A stretch of 36,273 nucleotides of DNA from Sandaracinaceae bacterium (GCA_004213565.1 SHBB01000011.1:1-36273), one strand, 5' to 3'. Positions 1 to 8,674 are shown, counted from the stretch's first letter. Made by a program: numbers and translations. The notes: a model not told the origin generated them from the sequence alone.

Positions 1-666
1 GGGCAGAGCCGCGAGGCGCTGATGCGGTCCAACCTGGAGGGCACGCGCAACGTCTTCGAGGCCATGCGGCGCGCGGGCGTGCGGCGCGCCGTGATGACCT
101 CGTCCGTGACCGTCTACGAGCCGCAGCGCGGGCACGTCTACGCAGAGGACGCCCCGCTCTTGTCCGAGTCGGCCCGGGTCTCGCGGCCGCTGTACTACGC
201 GCTGAGCAAGGCGCTCGCCGAGCGCGAGGCGCGGCGCCTCTCCGACGCGAACGGTATCGATCTCAGCGTGGCCCGCCCCTCGGGGATCTACGGGCTCCAC
301 GATCGAAGCGGCTTCACGCTGTGGCTCCATCGCTTCGCCGCGGTGCCGCTCGTGACCGTGTTCCCCACGCACCTCTACATGCCCAACGTGTACGCGGGCG
401 ACCTCGCCGAGGCGATGGTGCGGATGCTCGAGCGCCCGGCCGCGTCGGGCCGCGCCTACAACGTCTCGGGCGATCGAGACGTCTCATTCTGGGCCATGCT
501 CCAGGCCTATCGCCGCGCGGGCTGGCCCGCGCCGAGGCTGGTCGTGCCGATTCCCGTGCCGTTCCGGCGCGTCTACGCGACCGACCGCGCGCGCGACGAC
601 CTCGACTTCGAGAACCGCTCCCCCCTCGACGCGTTCGCCGAGATGCGCGCCGAGCGCGCCAGCTGA
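1..666 (+). CDS. NAD-dependent epimerase/dehydratase family protein (5' end missing)
   Basis: The frame is open from the first base, so the gene begins outside the window and the Met at base 22 is internal. It belongs to the extended short-chain dehydrogenase fold. The N-terminal glycine-rich NAD(P) loop is absent because of the truncation. Still visible are the N-L-E-G-T-x-N-V helix, the Ser/Thr strand MTSSVTVY, and the catalytic YxxxK as YALSK, with Tyr at 196-198 and Lys at 208-210. The RPSGIYG strand and the substrate-side loop with YNVSGD follow, as is usual for NDP-sugar epimerases, dihydroflavonol reductases and 3-beta-HSD-like enzymes. About 221 residues remain, so roughly a third is missing. 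The substrate cannot be read from the sequence. The gene ends with TGA at 664-666 and is followed by a hairpin. Confidence 0.85.
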   Translation, partial: GQSREALMRSNLEGTRNVFEAMRRAGVRRAVMTSSVTVYEPQRGHVYAEDAPLLSESARVSRPLYYALSKALAEREARRLSDANGIDLSVARPSGIYGLHDRSGFTLWLHRFAAVPLVTVFPTHLYMPNVYAGDLAEAMVRMLERPAASGRAYNVSGDRDVSFWAMLQAYRRAGWPAPRLVVPIPVPFRRVYATDRARDDLDFENRSPLDAFAEMRAERAS

Positions 667-671
667 TCTTT

Positions 672-711
672 CCGTCGCGACGAGCCGGCAGCTCGAAAAT
701 CGTCGCGACGG
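672..711 (+). terminator. Strong inverted repeat just after the epimerase gene
   Basis: CCGTCGCGACGA (672-683) and TCGTCGCGACGG (700-711) are perfect 12-bp complementary arms around a 16-nt loop, starting 5 nt after the epimerase stop. There is no T tract after the stem, so a classical intrinsic terminator is not proven. It may be an RNA-stabilising 3' hairpin. Each arm also contains the 10-bp palindrome CGTCGCGACG, so a pair of protein-binding sites is possible. Confidence 0.45.
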
Positions 712-783
712 CCTCCGACCGTTGCGGATTTCTGGCCCGAGCCGCTCAAGCCCGGCCGGTCGATGCCGTTGGCGGAAGCTACG

Positions 784-1395
784 ATGACGATTCGACCAGT
801 CTTTCTGCCCTCCGGCGCGCTCGCGCTCGGTCTCTGCGCCGCCCTGCTCTGGAGCGCCCCCGCGTTCGCCCAGAACGCCCCCGCGTTCGCCCAGGACGAC
901 GGTCCCGCGAGCGAGCTGACGGCGCCGACGCTCGACTCGACCGCGCTCGCGCTCTTCGACGCGTCGGTCGCGTTCCAGGAAGGACGCTACGAGAGCTCGG
1001 TGGCTCACTTCCGCCGCGCCCACGCGCTGAGCGCCCGACCCGAGCTGCTCTACCGCATCGGCTCCGCCGCAGACCGCGCCGGCATGCACGAGGTCGCCCT
1101 CGACGCCTACCGTCGATACCTCGCCGAGGCCCCCGAGAGCGCTCTCCACGAGCGCGCGCGGGAGCGCCTGGCGGTTCTCGAGCAGCAACGAACCGGCGAC
1201 CCACGCACGAGGCGAGCGCCGGAGCAACGGGCCGCCGCACCGCGCGCCGTGGAGCCGCCCGCGCCGCCTGCCCCGTCCAGCCCGGACCGAACGGGCACCG
1301 AGCAGCCCAGCCCCGCTCGAGCGACCCCGGAGCGAGCGACCGCACCGCCCGCCACGCCGGCGAGCCACGCGCCTCTCGCGACCGGCCCCGCCTGA
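784..1395 (+). CDS. Secreted tetratricopeptide-type protein with Pro/Ala-rich tail
   Basis: The start at 784 is chosen over the in-frame ATG at 763 because GGAAG (774-778) lies 5 nt upstream of it and because it puts a clean signal peptide first (MTIRPVF, a hydrophobic core, then an APAFAQ cleavage site). The mature part, roughly residues 45-130, has helix-turn-helix TPR character (ALFDASVAFQEGRYESSVAHF, then LLYRIGSAADRAGMHEVALDAY). The last 70 or so residues are Pro/Ala/Arg-rich, low in complexity and probably disordered. Many myxobacterial relatives have a membrane segment after the TPRs, but none is present here, so a periplasmic protein is inferred. The partner is unknown. The neighbour downstream is convergent, 12 nt away. 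Confidence 0.7.
   Translation: MTIRPVFLPSGALALGLCAALLWSAPAFAQNAPAFAQDDGPASELTAPTLDSTALALFDASVAFQEGRYESSVAHFRRAHALSARPELLYRIGSAADRAGMHEVALDAYRRYLAEAPESALHERARERLAVLEQQRTGDPRTRRAPEQRAAAPRAVEPPAPPAPSSPDRTGTEQPSPARATPERATAPPATPASHAPLATGPA
855..894 (+). repeat. 21-bp tandem duplication at the signal-peptidase site
   Basis: The 19-base sequence CGCCCCCGCGTTCGCCCAG occurs at 855-873 and again at 876-894, a tandem duplication of a 21-bp (7-codon) unit. It duplicates the signal-peptidase cleavage region, giving APAFAQ followed by NAPAFAQ, so the protein has two possible cleavage sites seven residues apart. Confidence 0.8.
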
Positions 1396-1407
1396 GGCGC
1401 GAGCAGC

Positions 1408-2562
1408 TCAGAGCGCGTGCGGGCGGTAGAGGCGCACCGTTCGGTCGACGAAGAGGATGACGCCGAGCTCCGGGATGGTCGCCGAGATCGGCATCTCGGC
1501 GCTCGCCCACGGGTTCGTGAAGTCGTCGAGCTCGGTGAGCGCGCCGGTGTCCGGGTCGTAGTCGTAGGCGGCGGAGAACGCGTCGAGAAACAGGAGGTAG
1601 TGCTCGGTCAGCGGGTGCGCGAGCAGGTAGTCGTCCCGGACCGTGAGGTCGAAGGGGACGTCGGCCAGGGGCGTGAACGTGCCGTCGGCCTCGATTCGCG
1701 CGACGCCGCGCGGGGTCTGGTTGCCGCCCATCACGATCACCTCGCCGCGCCGCGGGTGGTAGCGGAGGAGCGAGTGGTAGCCGACCACGGTGTCGGTGAC
1801 GGACTCGCCCTGGACCTCGCGCCATGTGTCCGAGGCGGGGTCGAAGCTGTGGATGCCACCGTAGCGATAGTAGCGGAGCACGCCGCCCATCTCCGGGAAG
1901 AACTCGATGCTCCCGCCATGACCTCCCCGCGCGGGCGCGTCGGGGCGACGGGTCCAGGTCTCGGTCGCGACGTCGAAGGAGAAGGGTCGGTAGCCAGCCA
2001 CCGCATGGAAGAACGTCCCCGTCGCCGGGTCGTGCGCGTTGTTCCCGTAGACGTGCCCTCTGGTCCCCTGCCCCTCCGGCCACTCGAAGGTGGGCAGCTC
2101 GCGCCACGCGCTGGTCGACGCGCGGAAGGCGATCATCTTGGTCCGGATCCGGAAGCCCAGGTACAGCACCTGCCCCGTCGTCGGGTCCCAGTGCGCGTCG
2201 TCGGTCCAGCCCGCGATGTGCAACCGACGGCCGGTCTCCGGATCCGTCTCGACCGTCATCATGTCGGGCGGCATCTCGGTCTCGAGCTCGGCCCAGGTCC
2301 CCGGCTCCATCGCGCGCGCGAGCATGCCCAGCGGGGTGTCGTCGAGCGGGGTGTCGGGCACGAAGGCGTCGATCGGCATCGAGCCCGCGTCCTCGGCACC
2401 CGGCGGACCGGAGTCGAGTCCCACCTGGGCGTCCACGTCCACCTGGGCGTCGGTCGGCGCCTCGGCGTCTCGCTCTCCAGCTGGCTGCGAGCTGTCACAC
2501 CCGAGCGCCATCATCAGCGCCGCGCTCACCAGCCAGGTCCCCTTCTGCGCCAGGTCGGTCAT
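1408..2562 (-). CDS. Kelch-like beta-propeller lipoprotein
   Basis: A 384-aa protein with a lipoprotein signal: residues 1-22 contain a hydrophobic stretch ending in the lipobox MALGC, so it is probably lipidated and exported. A low-complexity Asp/Ala/Pro/Gly linker (about residues 25-75) contains small internal repeats such as DDTPL twice. The rest shows kelch-like repeats: hydrophobic strand, GG or YGG turn, a later W about 10 residues after S/FDxAT (FSFDVATETW, HSFDPASDTW, VIVMGGNQTP). A secreted seven-bladed propeller with a binding role is inferred. No catalytic residues can be assigned. The start ATG at 2560-2562 follows AGGATGAG in the leader. A decayed duplicate of its C-terminus lies immediately upstream. 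Confidence 0.75.
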   Translation of the reverse strand: MTDLAQKGTWLVSAALMMALGCDSSQPAGERDAEAPTDAQVDVDAQVGLDSGPPGAEDAGSMPIDAFVPDTPLDDTPLGMLARAMEPGTWAELETEMPPDMMTVETDPETGRRLHIAGWTDDAHWDPTTGQVLYLGFRIRTKMIAFRASTSAWRELPTFEWPEGQGTRGHVYGNNAHDPATGTFFHAVAGYRPFSFDVATETWTRRPDAPARGGHGGSIEFFPEMGGVLRYYRYGGIHSFDPASDTWREVQGESVTDTVVGYHSLLRYHPRRGEVIVMGGNQTPRGVARIEADGTFTPLADVPFDLTVRDDYLLAHPLTEHYLLFLDAFSAAYDYDPDTGALTELDDFTNPWASAEMPISATIPELGVILFVDRTVRLYRPHAL

Positions 2563-2624
2563 GGGCTCATCCTAGGCGCGCCCTCGGCGCGGTTCGATTT
2601 CGATGGCTGCGCGAAAGGTCTCGC

Positions 2625-2750
2625 TCAGAGCGCGCGCGGTCGGTAGAGGCAGACCCCCGTCCGATCCACGAAGAAGACGACGCCCAGCTCGGGGATGGTG
2701 GCGGAGATCGCCGCGGCGCAGCTCAAGCCGATCATCGACGCCACCACCCA
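2625..2750 (-). pseudogene. Remnant of a second kelch-like gene (C-terminal end only)
   Basis: Reading the minus strand up from the TGA at 2625-2627, the last residues are ISATIPELGVVFFVDRTG then VCLYRPRAL. The intact gene next door ends ISATIPELGVILFVDRT then VRLYRPHAL. About 26 terminal codons are therefore nearly identical, including the stop. Further upstream the similarity stops, and the frame runs into unrelated sequence and an in-frame stop near 2818. Only the 3' end of a paralogue or partial tandem duplicate survives. No credible full start, signal peptide or propeller remains, so it is called a gene relic. Confidence 0.75.
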
Positions 2751-2850
2751 AGGCAGACCCAGCCTCACAGGACTCGGCGTGAGCCCACCGTACGGCCGCG
2801 ACCCACGCCTTCGATTTCACCGCTTGCGCGAAACTTCGAACATCCAGCGC

Positions 2851-3519
2851 TCAGAACACCGCCGGCTGAGTCGCGCCGTGCAGCGCGGCCAGCCCCCGCT
2901 CCTGGCGCTCGGTCAGGGCGCGCACCATCAGGATGGCGAGCGCCGCGCTCCCGATCGCCACGACGCTCTGCACCATCGACATGACGGTCGCGTTCTCGAG
3001 CCCGGCCACCGTGTCAGTGTTGGAGAGCCTGAACACGACTTGACCGAGAATGTTGCTCCCCACCCAGGCGATCCACCAGATCGTCACGAGCGGCGGGACC
3101 TCTTTGAACGTCACGTCTTCGTCATCGGTCGCCGGCATGTCCTTGCGAAAGATCTCCTTCGTCATCTGGTAGGGCCAGAACAGCGAGGCGATCGGGATGA
3201 ACCAGACCCCGACGGCCCACCCCGAGGTGCGCTCCCGCATGTGCCCGAGCGCCTCGACGTTGGAGTACGCGCGGTGGAACCACATCAGGAAGACGATCGC
3301 GGTGACCAGGAACAGCGCCGTGCCGCCGAAACCGAGGAGCATCTCTCGCAGGTCGTTGGCCTCGAGCTCCGCCTGGGTGAAGTCCCCCACGTGCATGCGC
3401 TCGAGGAGGCCGAGCTGCATGGAGCCGGACCCGATGGAGACGGCATCCCAGAGCACGTTGAGGCCGAGCAGGGCGACGGTGGCTTTGCCGAGAGACTCGA
3501 GCGACTTGGCTTCGGTCAT
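2851..3519 (-). CDS. DUF4328-type multi-spanning membrane protein
   Basis: About 222 residues with roughly five hydrophobic segments: ATVALLGLNVLWDAVSI, GTALFLVTAIVFLMW, AVGVWFIPIASLFWPY, LVTIWWIAWVGSNILG and a last one near VAIGSAALAILMV. The middle block (MWFHRAYSNVEALG, then a WxVGVWFIPIASLFWPYQ stretch followed by KEI) matches the signature of DUF4328 proteins as I know the family: aromatic/basic W-x-R-A-x-x-N, then GWA-x-x-W-F-I-P. Function is unknown for that family. I chose the ATG at 3517-3519 because the longer upstream frame is basic and non-membrane-like and would run into the divergent gene at 3605. No strong ribosome-binding site is seen. Confidence 0.7.
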   Translation of the reverse strand: MTEAKSLESLGKATVALLGLNVLWDAVSIGSGSMQLGLLERMHVGDFTQAELEANDLREMLLGFGGTALFLVTAIVFLMWFHRAYSNVEALGHMRERTSGWAVGVWFIPIASLFWPYQMTKEIFRKDMPATDDEDVTFKEVPPLVTIWWIAWVGSNILGQVVFRLSNTDTVAGLENATVMSMVQSVVAIGSAALAILMVRALTERQERGLAALHGATQPAVF

Positions 3520-3604
3520 GGAGACAGCATGCCACAACGCTCGCGAATCGGTTCCACGAGATCCGGCGACAGGAACATCCCGCCGAGTGGTACGTTGACG
3601 GGCC

Positions 3605-4216
3605 ATGGGGGCAGTCAAGTGTGAGCGCTGCGGACGTGTGGCGCAGGAGCGAACGGACGAGCGGTTCTTCTGCGAGCCCTGCGGGGTCTTCCTCGCGGCG
3701 CCCACCTGGTTCTTCACCTCCAAGAGCGAGGCGCCCTCGGCCAGCTACCGCGACCAGGCGGGAGAGCCCGTCTTCCGCCTCGAGCACCGCTACCACGCGG
3801 ACCGAAAGGTGAGGCTTCGCAAGGTCGCGGGGGCGTGCCTCGGCGGCGCCTTGCTGTTCGGTGCGCTGGGCTTGCTCACCGGTGGGGAGATGATCTGCTT
3901 CCTCCTGTGGGGGTTCCTCGCCGCGATGCTGCTGTCCGCCGCGGTGCTCTCCTTCGGCGGCTCGTTGGTCGGGCGCGACGGTCGCACTCGAGTGCGCGTC
4001 GCCGATGGAGAGCTGCGGGCGGGGCGACGTCGAGTCCGGATCGACGACGTGGAGGCGCTCGAGGTGAAGCCGTCGACCGGCGGCGATCACACCCTCGTCG
4101 CGCGCACCGCGTCGGGGGAGGTGACGCTCGTGCCGCACTTGCAGGACGACGTCACGGCCGAGGAGGTGCGCGTCGCCCTCGCCGATGAACTGGAGCGCCG
4201 CCGGAGGCGCGCCTGA
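3605..4216 (+). CDS. Zinc-ribbon membrane protein of unknown function
   Basis: A 203-aa protein. The N-terminus has a C6-x2-C9 ... C23-x2-C26 zinc-ribbon knuckle pair. Around residues 77-123 there are two adjacent hydrophobic helices (ACLGGALLFGALGLLTGG and a following FLLWGFLAAMLLSAAVLSF). The C-terminal 75 residues are beta-rich and charged (RVRVADGELRAGRRRVRIDD, then a LVARTASGEVTLVPHL strand pair), resembling a small PH-like or membrane-proximal sensor domain. It ends in RRRRRA. It is transcribed divergently from the DUF4328 gene across 85 bp, so the two may share a promoter region. I do not recognise a named family. Confidence 0.65.
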   Translation: MGAVKCERCGRVAQERTDERFFCEPCGVFLAAPTWFFTSKSEAPSASYRDQAGEPVFRLEHRYHADRKVRLRKVAGACLGGALLFGALGLLTGGEMICFLLWGFLAAMLLSAAVLSFGGSLVGRDGRTRVRVADGELRAGRRRVRIDDVEALEVKPSTGGDHTLVARTASGEVTLVPHLQDDVTAEEVRVALADELERRRRRA

Positions 4217-4257
4217 AGAAGGCTGTCGCGGGCACGGCGCATGCACCGCCATGAAGC

Positions 4258-4956
4258 GTGCGCGCGCTCTCGACCCTGGCCCTGTTCTCGGTCCTGCTGC
4301 TGCCGGCCTGCGAGCGCTGGCGTTCGCGGCGGGCTCCCGAGGCCGAGCAGAGCGCGGAGTCGCCCCGCGACGAGCCGGCCTCGCGCTATCCGCTCGACGC
4401 GCACAGCCGCCGCGTCCCCGAAGAGGGCCCGCTGGAGTGCCCCGAGATCGACCTGGTGCACCACCGTGGCGGGGAGATCTCGTACGGACGGGGCGTTCGT
4501 GTCGCGCCCGCGTTTCGGGAGAAGCTGGAGCGCTTCGAGCAGATCGCGGCCGAGGTCGGGGAGGAGGTCCTGCTCCGACCTCCCGAGAGCGTGCGCCACT
4601 TCGGCGCCTTCGTGTGTCGGCGGGTGCGAGGGCGGCCTTACCGCATGAGCGAGCACGGCCTCGGCAACGGCATCGACGTCTCCGGCTTCCGCTTCGGCCC
4701 CGCGCCGCGCGAGGCCCGCGACAGGCTCCCCCGCCGGCTCTGGTGGCGCACCACCGTGAGCGTGCTCGACCACTGGGCCGCCGCGGACGACGAGACGAAG
4801 GACGAGGCCGACGTCCTGAGGTCACGATTCCTCCGCGAGCTGACCCGGCGCCTCGCGGAGGAGGACGTGTTCCGCGGCATGCTCGGCCCCGCGCACCCGC
4901 GGCATCGGAACCACTTCCACTTCGACTACGGCCCCTGGCGCTATCGGATCCTGTAG
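4258..4956 (+). CDS. Extensin-like C-terminal domain lipoprotein (M15/VanY-like fold)
   Basis: A 232-aa protein starting with GTG at 4258; the ATGs at 4241 and 4251 are out of frame. Residues 1-18 form a lipoprotein signal with lipobox LLPAC (Cys18). The C-terminal domain has the SEHGLGNGIDVSGF motif (S131, H133, D140) and HFHFDYG near the end (H219, H221, D223). This is the SxHxxGxxxD ... HxHxD zinc-binding pattern shared by extensin-like C domains and D-Ala-D-Ala carboxypeptidases of the M15 type. A cell-wall-directed hydrolase or peptidoglycan-binding role in the periplasm is the likely function by family. Substrate is not shown. It lies 41 bp after the zinc-ribbon gene and may be co-transcribed with it; it converges on the HEAT gene with a 4-bp gap. 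Confidence 0.75.
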   Translation: MRALSTLALFSVLLLPACERWRSRRAPEAEQSAESPRDEPASRYPLDAHSRRVPEEGPLECPEIDLVHHRGGEISYGRGVRVAPAFREKLERFEQIAAEVGEEVLLRPPESVRHFGAFVCRRVRGRPYRMSEHGLGNGIDVSGFRFGPAPREARDRLPRRLWWRTTVSVLDHWAAADDETKDEADVLRSRFLRELTRRLAEEDVFRGMLGPAHPRHRNHFHFDYGPWRYRIL

Positions 4957-4960
4957 ACGC

Positions 4961-6280
4961 TCACTCGAGCGCGTGGAGCACGCGGGTGAGCCGCTTCTTC
5001 TCCAGGCCGACGCTCCGTGCGTGGAGCCGCTCCAGGGCGTCGCGCGAGGCGCGGGCTGCCGGGCCGGCGCGCTCGATCGCCTGCACGGCCAGGTGCCGGA
5101 GCTGACGGTCGCCGAGCGCCTCCTCGATCGTCGGCCGCGCGCGCTCGAAGTCGAGCCCGGCCATGACCGACGCCACCCTCATGCGCTCGCGCAGCGAGTC
5201 GGCCTCCGCGAGCAGGTCGTCGAGCGCGGCGGTCAACGGAGCGGCGCGCGGGCCGAGCGCCGAGACGAGGTGCCCGTGCTGACGCAGCGCGCCGAGGCTG
5301 TCGAGCCGCTCGGCCAACCGCTCGCAGAGCCAGGCCACCTCCGCGTCGGATGGGCGTCGGAGATTGCCGAGCGCCCGCCACGCGGCGCGCGAGGGGAGGC
5401 CGTCGGAGAGCAGCATCGCGAGCAGGCGCGCGCGGAACGGGGCGCCTGCGGTCGGCAGCGCGGCGAAGGCGAGCCCGGCGTTCATGTCCCCGGTCTCGAT
5501 GCGGCGAAACAGGACGTCGGCGACGCCGGGGTCGTCGTACTCTGCGGCTGCCCGGAGGACGTCGGCGTGACCGCCGCTCTCGATGCGCGCCAGGAGCTGC
5601 GGCAGGTCTTCGGGGAGGAGCGCCGGGCCGACGGCCCGGAACGCCCTCGCGGCCTCCCGCTCGTGAGCCCGTCCGAGCAGGAGCAGCGCCGCCTCCCGGG
5701 AGCCCCGATGCAGGCCGAGCTCACGGATGGCGTCCTCTCGCTCGGCTCGGTTGCCGTCCTGGAGCGCGTGTCGGAGCGCATCGAGCACGTCGCGAGGCGC
5801 GGAGTCACCGCGACGACGGGCGAGCGCGACCTCGAGCAAGCGGCGCAGGCGGGGGTCGTGACCGGCATCGACCACGCCCTGCACGGCCGCCAGCTCCCGA
5901 TCGTCAAGCGCGGCGAGATGGTCCGTGACGAGCTCGTAGAGCACGCGGCGGGCCCACCCTCCGCCGCCATTCAGGCAGCGCTCCGCGACCGGGAGCACCG
6001 CCGCTCGACCTAGCGGCTTCAGCTTCTCGGCCGCGAGGTCGCGGATCGGCAGGTCCTCGTGATGCACGTAGAGGTACTCCACCATCATGACGCGGTGCGA
6101 GCCGCCGTCGTCGAGGGCCCGCGCGAGCAGCCCGAGCACCTTCGGATCGAGCATCTGCCCCTCGAGCACCCTGCCCCTGGAGTCGCGGACCTGGACGCGC
6201 TCGATCGCCTCGTATCGCGCTGCCGCGTCGCCCTCTCGAAGCACGCGCTCGAGCTCGTCGAAGGTGATGCCCGCCCCCAT
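4961..6280 (-). CDS. HEAT-repeat protein
   Basis: About 439 residues made of repeated pairs of amphipathic helices rich in Ala, Leu and Arg, with HEAT-like D/R pairs (for example VLGLLARALDDGG, IRDLAAEKLKPLGRAAVLPV, then ARPTIEEALGDRQLRHLAVQ). There is no signal peptide, so it is probably a cytoplasmic scaffold or protein-interaction solenoid. The ATG at 6278-6280 is preferred over an in-frame GTG at 6293-6295; neither has a good Shine-Dalgarno, so the exact start is uncertain. It is divergent from the lipoprotein gene at 6366 (85 bp between). Specific function is unknown. Confidence 0.7.
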   Translation of the reverse strand: MGAGITFDELERVLREGDAAARYEAIERVQVRDSRGRVLEGQMLDPKVLGLLARALDDGGSHRVMMVEYLYVHHEDLPIRDLAAEKLKPLGRAAVLPVAERCLNGGGGWARRVLYELVTDHLAALDDRELAAVQGVVDAGHDPRLRRLLEVALARRRGDSAPRDVLDALRHALQDGNRAEREDAIRELGLHRGSREAALLLLGRAHEREAARAFRAVGPALLPEDLPQLLARIESGGHADVLRAAAEYDDPGVADVLFRRIETGDMNAGLAFAALPTAGAPFRARLLAMLLSDGLPSRAAWRALGNLRRPSDAEVAWLCERLAERLDSLGALRQHGHLVSALGPRAAPLTAALDDLLAEADSLRERMRVASVMAGLDFERARPTIEEALGDRQLRHLAVQAIERAGPAARASRDALERLHARSVGLEKKRLTRVLHALE

Positions 6281-6365
6281 GCGTTTTCGTAGCACGACAC
6301 CGACGCGGGCCGGCGGCGCTCGCGCGGTCGAGCTCCCCTGTCACGTCCTCCTCTTCTGGCATACG

Positions 6366-8660
6366 ATGCTCGATGTGCGCGAGGCGACTTGCATCCTGGT
6401 GCTCGCGGTCGCCTGCTCGGCCGCGCCCCTCGAGCCAGCTCGAGAGCCCCAGACTCCGCCCCCTTCGCCGCCGGTGCGCGCGTCTGCGCCCGAGCTCGTG
6501 CTCCAGGGCGGACACGTGGGATGGATCCACGCGCTCGCTCTCTCTTCGCGCGGCGACCGCGCGGCGCTCCTGAGCCTCGACCACCCGGACCTCGGCCAGA
6601 CGCTCCGGTCCCCCATCCCGTTCGCCACGCTCTCGGTAGTGGACGTCCCTTCGGGCGTGACCCGAGCCGCGTGGCGCGTCCCCGCGCCGGAGCGGTCCGG
6701 TGCCGCGACGGTTCGCTTCGGCGGCGGCGACCGGCTGCTCACCGTCGACGGCCGCGTCGCGCGCGCGGTGCGGCTCACGGACGGGCTCACCCGCGTCTTC
6801 GACTTCGGGGAGCTCGCCCTCCCGCGTGACCTCGCGAGCGCCGTCGTCTGGCGGCCCGATGCGGTGGAGCATCGAACCGCCCGGGGCAAGACGCTCTGGT
6901 CGTCGTCGGTCGAAGCCTTCGATCTCTCGCTCGACCGCGAAGGGGCGCTGAGGTTTCGGGTGGGGAGCACGCTGCTCGGTATCGACGCGTGGGGTCGCAA
7001 GACGTCCTCCGTCGAGGTCTCGGAGGAGACGGACGCTCGAGCGGTGCTGGCGAGGAGCCTGGACGGCCGCTGGTCGGTCGAGCGAAGCAACCATGGGCAT
7101 GAGCTGCTCGAGGGCCCGACGGCCCGAGCGAGCCTCTCCGACGCGACGAGCGTCGACGACGACGCGCTCTTCGTCGAGCCGTCGTTCGCCTTCTCTCCCA
7201 TCGACGACCGGCTGTGGGCCTGTCGTGTGATCAGGCCAGAGGAGGACGGTGAGGCGCGGGTTCGCTGCTGGGAGCTCGACCGGGCCGGGCACTCCGTCAG
7301 GCACTTCGATGTCCACCCTGAGCGTGAGCTCGACCGCGACGAGCGAACCCTCGGGGCGCACCTCGTGATCGCACGGAGCGGGCACCTGGTGATCGCCGCC
7401 TCGCGGTCGGCCTGGATCACGACGCCGACGGGCGAGGTCGTCCATTCGCTGGAGGACGAGGAGCTCGAGGTCCTGGTGAGAGGCGCGATGGAGACGGATG
7501 ACGGCTCGATCGCGCTGTCCTCCGCCGTGGCCCTCGGGTGGTGGGGCCCATCGGGCGCCGGGGCGTCGCTCTGCCCGGATCTACCGGACCGCGAAGCACG
7601 TCTCCGCCGTGTGGAGGGCGTCCCGACGGCGTTCGCGTGGCGCTTCGTCTGTCCGCTGGGAGAGCCCGCCACGATGGCGGGACCCATGCACGCCGTCTCG
7701 CCCGACGGACACGGCCGTGTCGTGAGCGAGGAGGACTCGTTCGCTGGCGGGGTGGCGAGGCTGACCCGAGGCGGCCGCGTCACGCCGCTCGAGGGGACCG
7801 ACGACGTGTGCTCGTTCGACGGCTGCTACCCGCGAGCGCGCTTCTCGCCCGACGGTCGATGGCTCCTGCTCGACGGCGCGCTCTTCGACGCGCACACGGG
7901 GCGCCGGATCCGGGCGCTCTCGGCCAGCGAGACCGTCGACCGCGCGTGGCGTCGCACCGTCCGCATCGTCGAGCGCGGAGGAGCTCTCCACGCCGTGGTG
8001 TTCGACCTTCTCGAGGCGGAGGTCGAGCTGGCCGCGCACGCGCTCGGGAGCCCCGAAGCCTTCTACCGCGCGGAGGCGCGAGTGCTCGTCGTCCGAGAGA
8101 GAGGCACACGCCTGGTGTTCTCGCTCGCCGACCACGATCCCTCCCGGCCGTGGTGGAGCCTCCTGACGGATGCGGTGGTGACGAGGGACGGTGGGCGCCT
8201 GACGGTGACCTGGCTCGACGACGGCGAGACGAGCGTCGAGCGCGTACCCGTCGGAGCCCCGATCGCGGTGGACCCGGAGCGCGGCCGGCTCGCGTGGTGC
8301 GACCTCGATGAGCTGAAGGTCTGGCGCCTCGGCGAGTCGCCTGCCCGATCCCTCGGCTCGTGCGCCGGTCGCGCCGTCCACGTGGGCGAGCGCTACGTGG
8401 TGACCGCCGACGGCTCGCGGGCTCGCGTCACCCGGCTCGACGACGGTCGTGGGCTGTGGGTTCGCACGGTCATCCGCCCCCGCCACCACGCGTGGACGAT
8501 CGCCGAGGACGACGCGGGACGTTTCTGGATCGACCCCGCACGCATGGCCCACGTCCGGCGCCGCGCCGCGGGCCCACTGCTCGACGCGGCGGTCTCCGAG
8601 GTGACGGTGCACACCGAGGGCTACGATCCCGAGCTCGTGCGGCGCTTCTTCGCCCCCTGA
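6366..8660 (+). CDS. Large WD40/YVTN-like beta-propeller lipoprotein
   Basis: A 764-aa protein starting at the ATG at 6366, which gives a lipoprotein signal (MLDVREATCILVLAVAC, lipobox AVAC); the frame stays open further upstream without a signal. A Pro-rich linker follows. Propeller-like repeats start with GGHVGWIHALALSSRGDRAA, and a typical blade signature is seen later as RARFSPDGRWLLLDG. Many strands have the pattern hydrophobic-x-hydrophobic-DG-x-x. The C-terminal third has VERYVVTADGS-like blades and ends LVRRFFAP. It is inferred to be a surface or periplasmic protein with one or two propellers. No enzyme motif is seen. A hairpin separates it from the convergent HNH gene. Confidence 0.7.
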   Translation: MLDVREATCILVLAVACSAAPLEPAREPQTPPPSPPVRASAPELVLQGGHVGWIHALALSSRGDRAALLSLDHPDLGQTLRSPIPFATLSVVDVPSGVTRAAWRVPAPERSGAATVRFGGGDRLLTVDGRVARAVRLTDGLTRVFDFGELALPRDLASAVVWRPDAVEHRTARGKTLWSSSVEAFDLSLDREGALRFRVGSTLLGIDAWGRKTSSVEVSEETDARAVLARSLDGRWSVERSNHGHELLEGPTARASLSDATSVDDDALFVEPSFAFSPIDDRLWACRVIRPEEDGEARVRCWELDRAGHSVRHFDVHPERELDRDERTLGAHLVIARSGHLVIAASRSAWITTPTGEVVHSLEDEELEVLVRGAMETDDGSIALSSAVALGWWGPSGAGASLCPDLPDREARLRRVEGVPTAFAWRFVCPLGEPATMAGPMHAVSPDGHGRVVSEEDSFAGGVARLTRGGRVTPLEGTDDVCSFDGCYPRARFSPDGRWLLLDGALFDAHTGRRIRALSASETVDRAWRRTVRIVERGGALHAVVFDLLEAEVELAAHALGSPEAFYRAEARVLVVRERGTRLVFSLADHDPSRPWWSLLTDAVVTRDGGRLTVTWLDDGETSVERVPVGAPIAVDPERGRLAWCDLDELKVWRLGESPARSLGSCAGRAVHVGERYVVTADGSRARVTRLDDGRGLWVRTVIRPRHHAWTIAEDDAGRFWIDPARMAHVRRRAAGPLLDAAVSEVTVHTEGYDPELVRRFFAP

Positions 8661-8674
8661 CGACTCTAGCTGGG

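Noticed and set aside
3122-4825. 567-aa open frame on the minus strand
   Set aside because: It covers three better-supported genes, with Arg-rich low-complexity translation; a shadow.
5904-7445. 513-aa open frame on the minus strand
   Set aside because: It is antisense to the propeller lipoprotein and partly to the HEAT gene, is Arg/Gly/Pro-rich and lacks domain features; a GC-skew shadow.
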